This document shows positions 35,280 to 44,300 of a stretch of 64,000 nucleotides of DNA, one piece after another (position 1 is the stretch's first letter; every line of letters begins with the position of its first letter). The notes under the pieces are model-generated. The model was not told the origin of the DNA and made no database searches. It saw only the letters and a list, made by a program, of their open reading frames with translations. Source of the DNA: Parelaphostrongylus tenuis (taxonomy: Eukaryota > Nematoda > Chromadorea > Rhabditida > Metastrongylidae); contig JAHQIW010000606.1 in NCBI GenBank assembly GCA_019055375.1, positions 62,001-126,000 on the forward strand. The letters run 5' to 3'. Both the position numbers and the translations under genes were made by a program.

Positions 35280-36480
35280 AGGTGAATTCAATAGTCGTTA
35301 CCGATTTCTTCAAGTCTACCGTTTACATCTCGCGGATATTCAAATGCTCTTGGAGCGTCTATGTAACACGCGTCCAAACAGCGCATACGTGATGGAGTCA
35401 TTCGACGTGACCGGATTTTTACACCAAAGTGTCGAATGACTCTGCATTGCAAGCCACCTACGAGCTCTTTATGAAACACCAGGAAGCGATGAACATATAT
35501 GGCTTAACAGTACAGCAGCTCATGGTTCTTCTGAAAGAGTGCCTGAACTGCTTAGTCTTCCGATGGTCCGGAAAGTATTTTGCACAAATTAGAGGGTTGG
35601 CAATGGGCAGCGACTGGAGCCTAGTCTAGATATTGCCTTCTTATCTAGAGTAGAAGCCAACGTGAACCATCTCCGGTCATTACTCTTCTGTAGATTTACG
35701 GACGATTGTTCGGTTTTCTGCTCCACTCAAGAAGAAATGGCAGATGTTTTAGATTGTTGAATGAGTAGTCAAAGTGCACAAAGTGTACCCTTGAGTTCCC
35801 AAAAAGTAACTGGCTTCCTTCCCTCAACTTGCAAATTATTAACTTTTCTCCGATAATGCTTCATTACGTTACCTTACGAAGTGGTACCGGAAGCCAGGTA
35901 GCATAAAAATCTTGGTTCATTACCTCTCCTCTCAGTCCCTTCCCTACATATAAAGAGGCTCCTAAAGGGAATAGAGGTCGATCCTTGAATCTGGCTCGGG
36001 ATATAGCCATTTCCAATGGCTACTGAACTGTAACTCCTCGGTATAGGTTTAGAGGGAATAATGCATCCCTAGACGACAACTCCAACGAAAGTAAGGTGTC
36101 GTTAATTCTCCATTTATTTTCAAACGAGACCAATATAGCTATAAGCGTTGTTCGAAAAGGGCAACTTGGAGAAATCGGTAACCGTTATTGAAATGCCACC
36201 GAACAATATAATGAGTCAACTACTTCGCAACCGCATATACGACCGTCTGCGTGAAACGAAAGTACGCATGTGTCCCAACGATGGAGACGGTGATTCCATG
36301 AGCATGGGTACCACAGGAACGAAAAAACTGCAACGGGTAAAATCCTCGCAGCTCTTTTTGCATTTATAACAAAAATTTAGTAATGGGTGGAAAAGATGAA
36401 TGCCTTGTAATCACTCAAGATTTTGCGCCATATCTTCGATCGATTTTTGTGGATCTGAAACAAACACATTCGTAATACCC
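35280..36480 (+). mobile_element. Penelope-like reverse transcriptase pseudogene
   Basis: Across three frames: MESFDVTGF (35394 on), DSALQATYELFMKHQEAMNI, LMVLLKECLNCLVFRWSGKY, FAQIRGLAMG, LSRVEANVNHLRSLLFCRFT followed by DDCSVFCSTQEEM (the catalytic aspartate pair), and later MSQLLRNRIYDRL with MCPNDGDG of the linker before the endonuclease. Frame changes and stops make it a pseudogene. The endonuclease itself is deleted here; after 36390 ECLVITQDFAPYLRSIFVDL matches the region behind the endonuclease of the opposite copy. Confidence 0.75.
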
Positions 36481-36644
36481 GCTACGACTGGTCATATTGA
36501 CAAGTGGACTAGTAAACAACAAAAGACGGTGAGTATCTAGTAAAAGCTGATTAATCAATCGGATATCATTCTATTTGACCGCCTATTGCGGTGTTATGAT
36601 GTTTCAATAAACCCTATGATGTAGAGTGGTGTGCAAAAACGTTT

Positions 36645-36717
36645 GCGTCAGCTGGGATTCGAACCCAGATCCTACTATTTCCGGGAGCATGTGCTGAAAC
36701 CGTTGCACCGCTGACGC
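36645..36717 (-). tRNA. tRNA-like cloverleaf, probably a tRNA pseudogene
   Basis: On the minus strand a 73-base cloverleaf closes: acceptor GCGTCAG/CTGACGC (7 of 7 pairs), D stem GTGC/GCAC (4 of 4), T arm CTGGG-TTCGAAT-CCCAG (5 of 5). The anticodon arm is poor: TGCTC/TAGTA pairs at four positions including one G-U, the loop is CCGGAAA, and the base before the putative GGA anticodon is C instead of the invariant U33. No introns or poly-T terminator directly behind (downstream GCAAACGTTTTTGC has a T5). I read it as a decayed tRNA or tRNA-derived repeat, with Ser(GGA) as the nominal anticodon. Confidence 0.4.
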
Positions 36718-36876
36718 TCGTTTCGCACTCCACTCTTTTTACAAGCTCTTGAAAACTCTTTTTTCTCTTAAAAAGCTGAATACTATATGTTTCAACTTCT
36801 ATGTTTTCGTTCAGGTTTCATCTTATCTGGTTGTGAAATGTCATATGTGGATTGCACGTCAATTTTGCTCTTCCAG

Positions 36877-36922
36877 GCTCTGACGAAGGCGAACTGCCGA
36901 AACGGTAACCACTCATACGAAC
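36877..36922. repeat. Penelope-like terminal repeat, inverted relative to 34253-34305
   Basis: GGCTCTGACGAAGGCGAACTGCCGAAACGGTAACC is the reverse complement, with a few changes, of the sequence at 34260-34300. The two copies delimit a 2.67-kb block of retroelement pieces. Confidence 0.75.
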
Positions 36923-37391
36923 TCTACTGTACTAATTTTGTACAAAGTAAACGTGTAGTGACAATCTCGTGCTTACTGAACAGAAGAAGAAAGTCACGAA
37001 ATTATAAGAATTCTCAAAGTACGATCCACAAAGTGAAGAGCAGACTAATATTTGACGTGTCTACGAGGACTTACATCACAAAAAACAACTGCTGTGGCAC
37101 TCAGTTCAGGTCATTGCAAGAAATGTTGGTCACAACCATTTCCTCTCAAAACTATGATTTCATTTAAGCTTATGAATGTGAAAAACACTCCAAGAATAAT
37201 TCTCGCGTAATTCGCCATAAGATTTCCCATTTTTATCACTCATCGAATTGCCTGAGAAGTAATCAACTAACCATTATTCGACTCCACTGCACACCAGGAC
37301 TGTTCAATGAGCTGTACTCGTCACTTAGAGATGCTAGCCACTTTGCATTTTTTTTATTACGACTTATTTTGATTGTCCGCTTAGCAAAACC

Positions 37392-37608
37392 ATGGCTACT
37401 GGTGGCTTGTTGGACCTACCTAGTCAAATAGGTTACATTGTTCTTTGCTCAAATAGTACTACTGAGGTGAGCGTCTGATACACGCTGACGATGTTAACAT
37501 AGAGGTATAACGAACCACGATAAGATATTAAACTTGTTAAAACTAAACAACGAAGTTCTAGAATAAACTTTTTAGAAAGCACTCGACAAAATTAGCAGCT
37601 TCATGTAA
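37392..37608 (+). CDS. Possible two-exon mini-gene, LAMTOR4-like start
   Basis: An acceptor-like CCGCTTAG lies a few bases before ATG 37392. The frame MATGGLLDLPSQIGYIVLCS NSTTE ends at GAG|GTGAGC (37466). A TTTTTAG acceptor at 37575 opens KALDKISSFM and a stop (37606-37608), with AATAAA three bases later. LDLPSQIGYIVL recalls the N-terminal IPDQLGYLVL of the lysosomal Ragulator subunit LAMTOR4, but the rest of that protein is missing, so it may be a truncated copy or chance. Its support is the complete set of gene signals in 230 bases; its weakness is the length of 35 codons. Confidence 0.28.
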
Positions 37609-37619
37609 TCAATAAAAAG

Positions 37620-38380
37620 CCGCAAGCCATCGACTGTGAAACGACTCAGACAACATATCGTTTTTCTGAGTCCTATCATTTTTTAGCCCCTCTTTCCTCT
37701 ATGGGGAGCGTGGCTCTGAAAATAGCGATACCGTCGAAACGTACGTAAGCCAGTGACCATACCAAACCATATCGAAAAGACTCAAGAGAAACCTATCAAA
37801 ATATACTAAACGATAACTTTTGTAACTATCCAATATTACCATGCATGTAACTACGACTCTGAGACGAGGAGGCGTGTACTTAACAAGCTCACGCCTCAAT
37901 GAAAGAAAATTTTGAAGATTGTATCGAATCAAATGCTCTACAGTTTCTTTTTTCTTCGTTACTGTACTACTGCAGGATGACTGTAACATCACATCAGCAC
38001 ATCTTTACCCTCATTTTGATGAGAAGTACAGGAACGTGAAAAGATTCCGCGTACCACACCTTCCAAAGCCACTCTGTCTAAATCGCCTAGTTTTTTTCCC
38101 ATACAAAGAATCCGATCCAAAGGAGCGAACATCCAGGCTCTGAAATCAGCGCTGGCGCCGAATCGTCAGCCAACGAGCTGTACTGTTAGCGCTATAAATA
38201 CACCTACGATTACCAATCTCGCGTCGGCTAACAGAGATAAGTACCTGGTACTATGGAAAACTTGTTAACTCACAATCACCAGACAAACCACGTGTGAGAA
38301 AACCGTCAAACCATCAACAAATGTATCAATTCCCATATTCATTTCTTCTTTATGTCATCGAATCAGAAAACGTTTATGTC
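37620..38380. other. Intergenic, nothing recognised
   Basis: No exon, RNA or repeat family could be identified between the possible mini-gene and the histone pair. A frame at 37919-38143 follows an acceptor-like CTACTGCAG but resembles nothing known to me. Confidence 0.45.
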
Positions 38381-38473
38381 ACATACGTCTTTATTTCAGC
38401 ACAACACAATTGAACAAAACAACACATGAAGGAACACGAGATGGTCCCAAGATCGACAATATTGGCATGAAAT

Positions 38474-38856
38474 TTATTCCTTCTCACCAGCGGCCTTCTT
38501 GGGAAGAAGCACAGCTTGAATGTTCGGCAAAACACCACCTTGTGCGATCGTGACGCCAGAGAGCAGCTTGTTCAGCTCCTCGTCGTTGCGAACGGCCAGC
38601 TGAAGATGGCGTGGGTTGATGCGGGTTTTCTTGTTGTCCCTTGCGGCATTTCCAGCTAATTCCAGTACTTCAGCGGCCAAATACTCTAGTACAGCAGCCA
38701 AATAGACGGGCGCACCACCACCGATTCGAGCAGCATAGTTGCCCTTTCGCAGCATTCGGTGGAGCGACCCACTGGGAATTGGAGTCCTGCGCGAGCAGAA
38801 CGGGATTTAGCCTTCCCGCCTGACTTCGCTTTTCCGCCTTTACCACGACCTGACAT
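38474..38856 (-). CDS. H2A: Histone H2A (one-base deletion breaks the frame)
   Basis: Core nucleosome histone. It starts [20 protein letters not shown] and [11 protein letters not shown], then, one frame over, [59 protein letters not shown] and ends [12 protein letters not shown]. The expected LHR between VGR and MLRKG is recovered if one C is restored near 38763 (CGC TCC ACC should be CGC CTC CAC CGA). Intronless, about 127 residues when in frame. The TAA stop is part of an AATAAA. The replication-type histone stem-loop (GGYYYUHHUHARRRCC) was not seen downstream, while a second AATAAA lies at 38395-38390, so the message is probably polyadenylated. Shares its upstream region with the H2B gene. 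Confidence 0.95.
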
Positions 38857-39022
38857 AGCTTGAATAGACCACAACAGCGAGCGATATTATTCAAGCGTTC
38901 TCTTAGCATATGAACGTCACGCAATAGCTTTGCCCCGCCTACCATAAGTGGGCGGGGCAAAGCATTCGCAGCGACGCATTTTATTGCTGCGAGAGCAGAG
39001 GTGACCATTGGTTAGTCCAACA
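38857..39022. promoter_or_regulatory. Divergent H2A/H2B promoter with GC-box palindrome
   Basis: Only 166 bases separate the two start codons. In the middle GCTTTGCCCCGCC (38927-38939) and GGCGGGGCAAAGC (38951-38963) form a perfect 13-bp inverted repeat around 11 bases; each arm holds a GGGCGGGG GC box. GCAGCGACGCATTTTATTGC lies to the H2B side, and an inverted CCAAT (ATTGG) is at about 39006-39010. The symmetry fits one element serving both genes. Confidence 0.7.
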
Positions 39023-39394
39023 ATGCCGCCAAAGCCGTCAGCTAAAGGAGCCAAGAAGGCCGCCAAGAGTCAGAAGGCCAGCCGTAGCAGCGACAAGAAG
39101 AAGAAGCATCGTCGAAAGGAAAGCTATTCTGTCTATATCTATCGTGTCCTGAAGCAGGTCCATCCCGACACAGGCGTCTCCTCTAAGGCCATGTCCATCA
39201 TGAACTCGTTCGTCAATGATGTTTTCGAGCGTATTGCTGCTGAAGCATCGCGTCTTGCTCAGTACAACAAACGATCCACAATCTCGTCCCGTGAGATCCA
39301 GACGGCCGTTCGCCTCATTCTGCCCGGAGAGCTCGCCAAACATGCCGTGTCTGAGGGTACGAAGGCTGTCACTAAGTACACATCAAGCAAATAA
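39023..39394 (+). CDS. H2B: Histone H2B
   Basis: Core nucleosome histone, intact, 123 residues, intronless. It begins [20 protein letters not shown] with a lysine-rich tail, then [58 protein letters not shown] and [20 protein letters not shown], ending YTSSK. I chose ATG 39023 over the in-frame upstream GTG 39008 because MPPK is the normal nematode H2B start. AATAAA at 39507 suggests a polyadenylated message; the GGTT-TTGT-AACC hairpin 15 bases after the stop does not meet the histone stem-loop consensus. Confidence 0.98.
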   Translation: MPPKPSAKGAKKAAKSQKASRSSDKKKKHRRKESYSVYIYRVLKQVHPDTGVSSKAMSIMNSFVNDVFERIAAEASRLAQYNKRSTISSREIQTAVRLILPGELAKHAVSEGTKAVTKYTSSK

Positions 39395-39506
39395 TCATTC
39401 ACTGGTTTTGTAACCGTGCGTGTTTTTTTTTTTTGTATCGTGCACTACTTTAAACATTGTGTATCTGCTGGTGTTTGTGGTATATTGGTCGAAGTAAATC
39501 TTGTTG

Positions 39507-39512
39507 AATAAA
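39507..39512 (+). terminator. Likely H2B poly(A) signal
   Basis: AATAAA 113 bases behind the H2B stop, in TTGTTGAATAAAGTTGAC. Confidence 0.5.
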
Positions 39513-39689
39513 GTTGACTCAATTGTGTAGAACGGACAAATCAAGGCCTGTCTACCACATTTATCGAGTTAGTGAACAAATGTGTAAGCTGAAGTGATAG
39601 AAGATGACTCCAACTGAGATACCCTCGTATAGTTAGGAAGAGTGTCCCAGAAATCCTAGTGGGACACGCGGTCTCAGCACCAAGAGTCC

Positions 39690-39761
39690 AAGGGATACGT
39701 GGCTCGTTTTTGCGACTGGATAAGTGTCGGGTGAAACCCCGAAACCACTGCGCTATCCCTT
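39690..39761 (-). repeat. tRNA-like hairpin with 8-bp closing stem
   Basis: On the minus strand AAGGGATA pairs perfectly with TATCCCTT 72 bases apart, and TAGCGCAGTGG right after the 5' arm is a good A box. The only B-box-like piece, GGGGTTTCACCCGAC, comes too early for a tRNA, so this is not a normal tRNA gene. Probably a tRNA-derived repeat or a rearranged tRNA. Confidence 0.35.
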
Positions 39762-40189
39762 GTGCCTTAAAGTGAAAAGAGCGTTGACCCTACTGCCATG
39801 GGTTAAGCGACGAATAGAAAGCTTTCTGAAACCCCAATAGCGTCCTGACAACAACCGAGGTCTCCCTCCGCCTTGCACATCGCTTCTAGATAGTTCCCCG
39901 AACGACGAGCAACGGCTAGCGAACGCTCGCTGCCGCTGAGGTCGCCACTCTGGGCCCCCGGTCGATGGCCGAGAAACGCGGTGTTCGCCGGTGTCGCACG
40001 CAATCCCTCGAGTTCCCCCTCTCGGCCTCCAATCGATCGCTGGGACGCGCTGCGTCTGCGCAGCGGCGTTTGATCAATCGGCGTGTATGGGGGCGCCGGA
40101 TGTTCTCCGAGGTCCCCGACTTTGCCGTCCGTCCCTTTTGTGTCCTGTCCGATGCAAGTTCTTGTTCATTTTTGTGGATCAATTTTGAG

Positions 40190-40365
40190 TTCAATATGCC
40201 TGATAATCATTTCTTGAGCCACGCATGTCAGTGGTTTGTCAATGAGGGCTGACTTGTGGAGCCCGATACACGTGTTTCGATCTTGCGATCTCGTCAGTCA
40301 GGCAGTTACCACTGACATGCGTGACTCAAGAAATGATTATCAGGCATATTGAATATTTGAGCTGT
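40190..40365. repeat. Palindromic element, arms of about 45 bases
   Basis: CAATATGCCTGATAATCATT TCTTGAG..CACGCATGTCAGTGGT is repeated inverted as ACCACTGACATGCGTGACTC...AATATTG. The core GAGCCCGATACACGTGTTTC GATCTTGCGATCTCGTCAGT is shared with 12970-13020. No coding part. Confidence 0.7.
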
Positions 40366-40894
40366 GGTCTTAAGAGAACACTCGAATCGAAAGACATGAC
40401 ATTTTTGAGTAGTAGGTGAACTGCATGCATTTCAGCATGAGCTCCCGGTAGGGCACTCTTTGTCTTTGCAATTTATTTCGTGCTTATATCTCTGCAAGTG
40501 CCGAGAAGGCTTCGTTCGGTCATTGGGGGCTTGGTCGTACGCAGGGGGCGCTGACGACCAGATATCTCGCGCGAGTCGCACGATTTGAGCGGCCCAAGCC
40601 GAAGAAGAACGACCCCGTTGATAAGAGACGCTTAGGAGTCGTATAGAAATGATTTATCGCACGTTTATCGAGCATCCGATCATTAGTCGTTTGCCGCATG
40701 TTCTGCCCCTGATTACGGGAGTACTTCGTATATAAGTGATTTTTGGAACTAATATGAAATGTTTAAATAGTTTTAAAGTGTCGAAATCGATATTAGTTTG
40801 CATGTAATAGGTTATTAAAGCTGTTCCTCTCTTACTGTAATTGTTGTGTGCTCTGCATAGACCTAAGAGATCTGTATGATAAGCAAAAATCCAG

Positions 40895-40985
40895 CTTCAG
40901 ATGGGAGTGAACCCGCCTCTCATCCATGCCGCGGACGCTTGCTACCACTACGCCACCAGGGCCACCCCGCATACTCTACCACTCA
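40895..40985 (-). repeat. tRNA-derived SINE-like copy, inverted
   Basis: On the minus strand GGTGGCCCTGGTGGCGTAGT GGTAGCAAGCG is a good A-box head, and GGATGAGAGGCGGGTTCACT CCCATC the B box. Member of the dispersed family. Confidence 0.65.
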
Positions 40986-41104
40986 TTCTAAGATCTCCCT
41001 ATCATAGCTGCCAGCCAACAACCGTTAACAGGTTTGGTCGGATAGGCAGTATCGCTCTATAAGCTTAGTTAAGCTGACAGCCATTGTACTTATGTGAATT
41101 CAAG

Positions 41105-41215
41105 ATTTCTCAAGTAGTGGTTGCACGCGTCCCCCAGTATGGATGAAATGCGGGTTCAACCCCGTCTGAGGTCGAACTTTTGCTCACCAATCGTATCTAT
41201 TCAAAGCATCATGAC
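41105..41215 (+). repeat. tRNA-derived SINE-like copy
   Basis: TAGTGGTTGCACGCGTCC, then GAAATGCGGGTTCAACCCCG TCTGAGGTCG and TTTTGCTCACCAATCGTATC. Lies 130 bases before the hrpf-1 start. Confidence 0.6.
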
Positions 41216-41334
41216 ACTGCGAAATAGCGAGTAAAAACATTAGTAATCTTGGAATTGTTTTCCGTTCGTTTACGATGTCATCGATCGCGTTTGGAATACG
41301 TTCTACTTCCTCCAGTGAATCATATTTCCAGCTT

Positions 41335-41344
41335 TTTCCAGGAG
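41335..41344 (+). promoter_or_regulatory. Likely spliced-leader acceptor of hrpf-1
   Basis: TTTTTCCAG ends at 41341, three bases before ATG 41345. With no coding exon upstream this looks like a trans-splice site and supports the start. Confidence 0.55.
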
Positions 41345-44300
41345 ATGGTCAAAGATCTTGTGATAAAATGCAGAGGTCTTCCGTATTCTTGTGATGAGAA
41401 CTCACTAAGAAAGTTCTTGGGAGGTACGATAACTCGGATTTTTTTTTTTTTGGTTTTTCGGCTACTCTATCTGATTATGTGCTTAAGCTTTTTTTTCTTA
41501 ATAAAGTAATTGCGTAAGTACCTGTCAAAGGTGCTCAATCGTTTGCAAAAAGATTCTACCACGGACGGGAGTTGAATCGACGTTTCACCTTTACTGTGAT
41601 GCGACTGCATACCACCACTGCGTCCTACTATGGGTGAGACGCGGGTTCAATTCCCGCCCGAGATCATGCGTTTTGCATATCATTTAGTGCTTCTGGATGG
41701 GCACTCATAACATTATAGGACTCCTAAGAAGTAATTAATAAAGAGTTCGTTTGGACTATGTTAGTGGCATTCCAGATTCTGGAATAAGCAAAGTGAACAT
41801 TCTGATGCGTGACGGCAAAGCTGCTGGAGACGCGTACGTACATTACAGCAATGAAGATGACTACAAACGAGCGCTCAAGAAGGACCGTGAGCACATGGGA
41901 CATCGGTATCAACGACATTCATTTAGCTCACATTTAACAGAAACACACCATTTTGGTGGTTATGTCTGATTTGGGTGTCCCCGTCCGGTCGCTGTGATTT
42001 TTTTGATTTTAAAGTCGATGGTTTTGTCAAAATTTTGAGTGCGGCCGGTTGGAAAGGGTAGAAAAATGCTGGAAGCGCTCAAAGATTATCTTATCTGGTA
42101 ATGGAAAAGAGGGGTCGATTTGGGAGGCATGCCTTTCCCCAATGACTTCTGTCTAAATTCTCGTCATTAACCTGTGGAAGTTTTGGGAAGCAATGGTCTT
42201 TGTCTCATAAAAACAATATAGAGAAAGTAGTCTTTGTAATGCCTTATGTGCTCCCCATGTATAAAAGATAAGATATATTGGATTGTAAGACTGATTTTGT
42301 GGATTAAATGAGTTATAATTTAGCTACATTGAAGTGATGCCAGCCGATGAGGAATCATCGAGAAGTGTAGGTGGGAGGGACCGTGACAGGTGTGTTCTCG
42401 TTGTTTTTTGTTATACAACTTATTTTTTGGTGGAAGTTTCTCTCACTTGCAGAGGAGGCAGCTTCCGCGATCGTGGATCTCGCCGCGAGCGGAGTTATGA
42501 CTACGGACGAGGGAGCTCGCGCGGTGGTGTGCCTCCTCTGATGTCGGCACCAGGTGAAGGCGTCGTGAGACTTCCGTGGTCTTCCGTACGGAGTGCGTGA
42601 GCGCGATGTGTTCGATTTCTTCGCCCCATTGGCAATTGTTCCGGTAAGTTTGCTCTTGAGGATTTTGTCTACTCCAGCGTGTATCTTGAGAAAGGCTGCT
42701 ATCAGTCGATAGTGGCTAGGTGCTGCTTTGCAAATTACCATAGAGAAGATCTAAGCATTACGTGTTCAGTTGATGAAGGGTCGAATGAGAAGTTGACCTC
42801 ATTTCTTCGACAGGAACTTTTTATAGAAGGGTTAGTAACAATCCGAAATCTCAGACTGCAGGCTACAACCCCCACGTCGCCGTTTTTTTCAAAACATCTT
42901 ATAACGCTGTATAATCCACAAAAAATATTGAAATTGCATTGAAATCAGCAACGATTACGCTATCAAATGATTACTAATAGTTTAAAAAAGGAGCTTTATC
43001 CGGCGAGAAAAAAAAAGCGCGTTTGAGACGTAGCTTTTTTGTGGATTTTACAGCGTTGTAAGAGGGTGTTTGGAAAAACTGGCGACGTGGGTTGTAGCCT
43101 GAAGTCGTAGTTTTCGGATTGTTACTAACCCTTCTACGAAAAGTTCCTTCAGAGGGAATGAGGTCGGTTATCTATTTGTCTCCTTATAACTGGATGAAAC
43201 CGGTTTACTATTATGCCTTAGGATTTTTGTTGTATGCTGCTAATAGTGATGTAAAAATATGCTTGGAGATGGGAGAGTTTCAAGCCAGATTCTGATGAAT
43301 GATTAATTTTAGGACGGTATTCTTCTCCCCGATGAGCGTGCAGCGGCTAAAACAAATGGTGAAGCATTTGTTGTGTTCGTAGATCAGGAAACCGCCGATC
43401 GAGCATTAATGCGTCACATGAAGAACATGCAGCATCGGTAGGTTTTTTCGTGGCTTCATTCTTCATATCTTATGTTGATTTCTGTGTGGAACATGTTCTA
43501 TATATCACTGTGATTTGGTGTCTGGGTTTTTCTGATTGCAAGCGAACAATTTAGATACCGACCTCACTCACTGGAGAAGAAGTTCTCATAGGAATGTTAG
43601 TAATAATGCGAAAGCTGAGTCTTCATGCTACAGCCACACGACGGCGGTTTTTCAGAACAAACCTTCATAACGCTGTGAAATTTACACAGAATTATGTCTC
43701 AGACGCGCCTTCCTTAGTCGCCGTGCAGAGGTCTTTGGATTAATCATTAATCATTCGATAGCGTAATCGTTTCTGACCACTTTCGAATCGTTACTAACAC
43801 TCGTATGAAAAATTGGTCTTCAGCGAGTGAGATCGGTTTTTTCATTTGTTTCGTAATAATCAGAAAGAGCCGTTGCCCGTAATCCTGTTATTGAGAGCTT
43901 GTGCATCATCATATTGGCCAAAGGTGCACTGCAACATACACACGGGTCAGTGTTCTGATCCCGCCCTCGATTCACCAAGCCTTCCATCCTTCCAGTGTTG
44001 GCAGAGTGGCGTTATACTGATTTGGGAGAATAGCAATGCTGTCTTGATGCATCGTTAGACAACCGCAAGCTGTTGTGTAGGTCAGATGTGCTTCAAACAG
44101 CCCTAGCGGTGCTTCCTGAAGTTGAATGCACGGCGCTTCCCTGATAGATTGATGGTGGCTAATTGCTTAATTTTTTGTGACCCCATATCACTCTCGACTT
44201 TGGACAGCACTGTGTGTCCAGAAGTCTGCTAACATTTGTGGAATTCAAATTGCTTGGTGAAACACTGCTGGTAGTGTTATGCAGCGGAAAACGCATAGGA

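Noticed and set aside
39396..39425. GGTT-TTGT-AACC hairpin after H2B as a histone mRNA 3' stem-loop
   Set aside because: The stem is four to five pairs and lacks the GGYYYU...ARRRCC consensus; an AATAAA follows instead.
39965..40252. 95-codon plus-strand frame
   Set aside because: No family resemblance, no splice or trans-splice support, and its end lies in a palindromic repeat.
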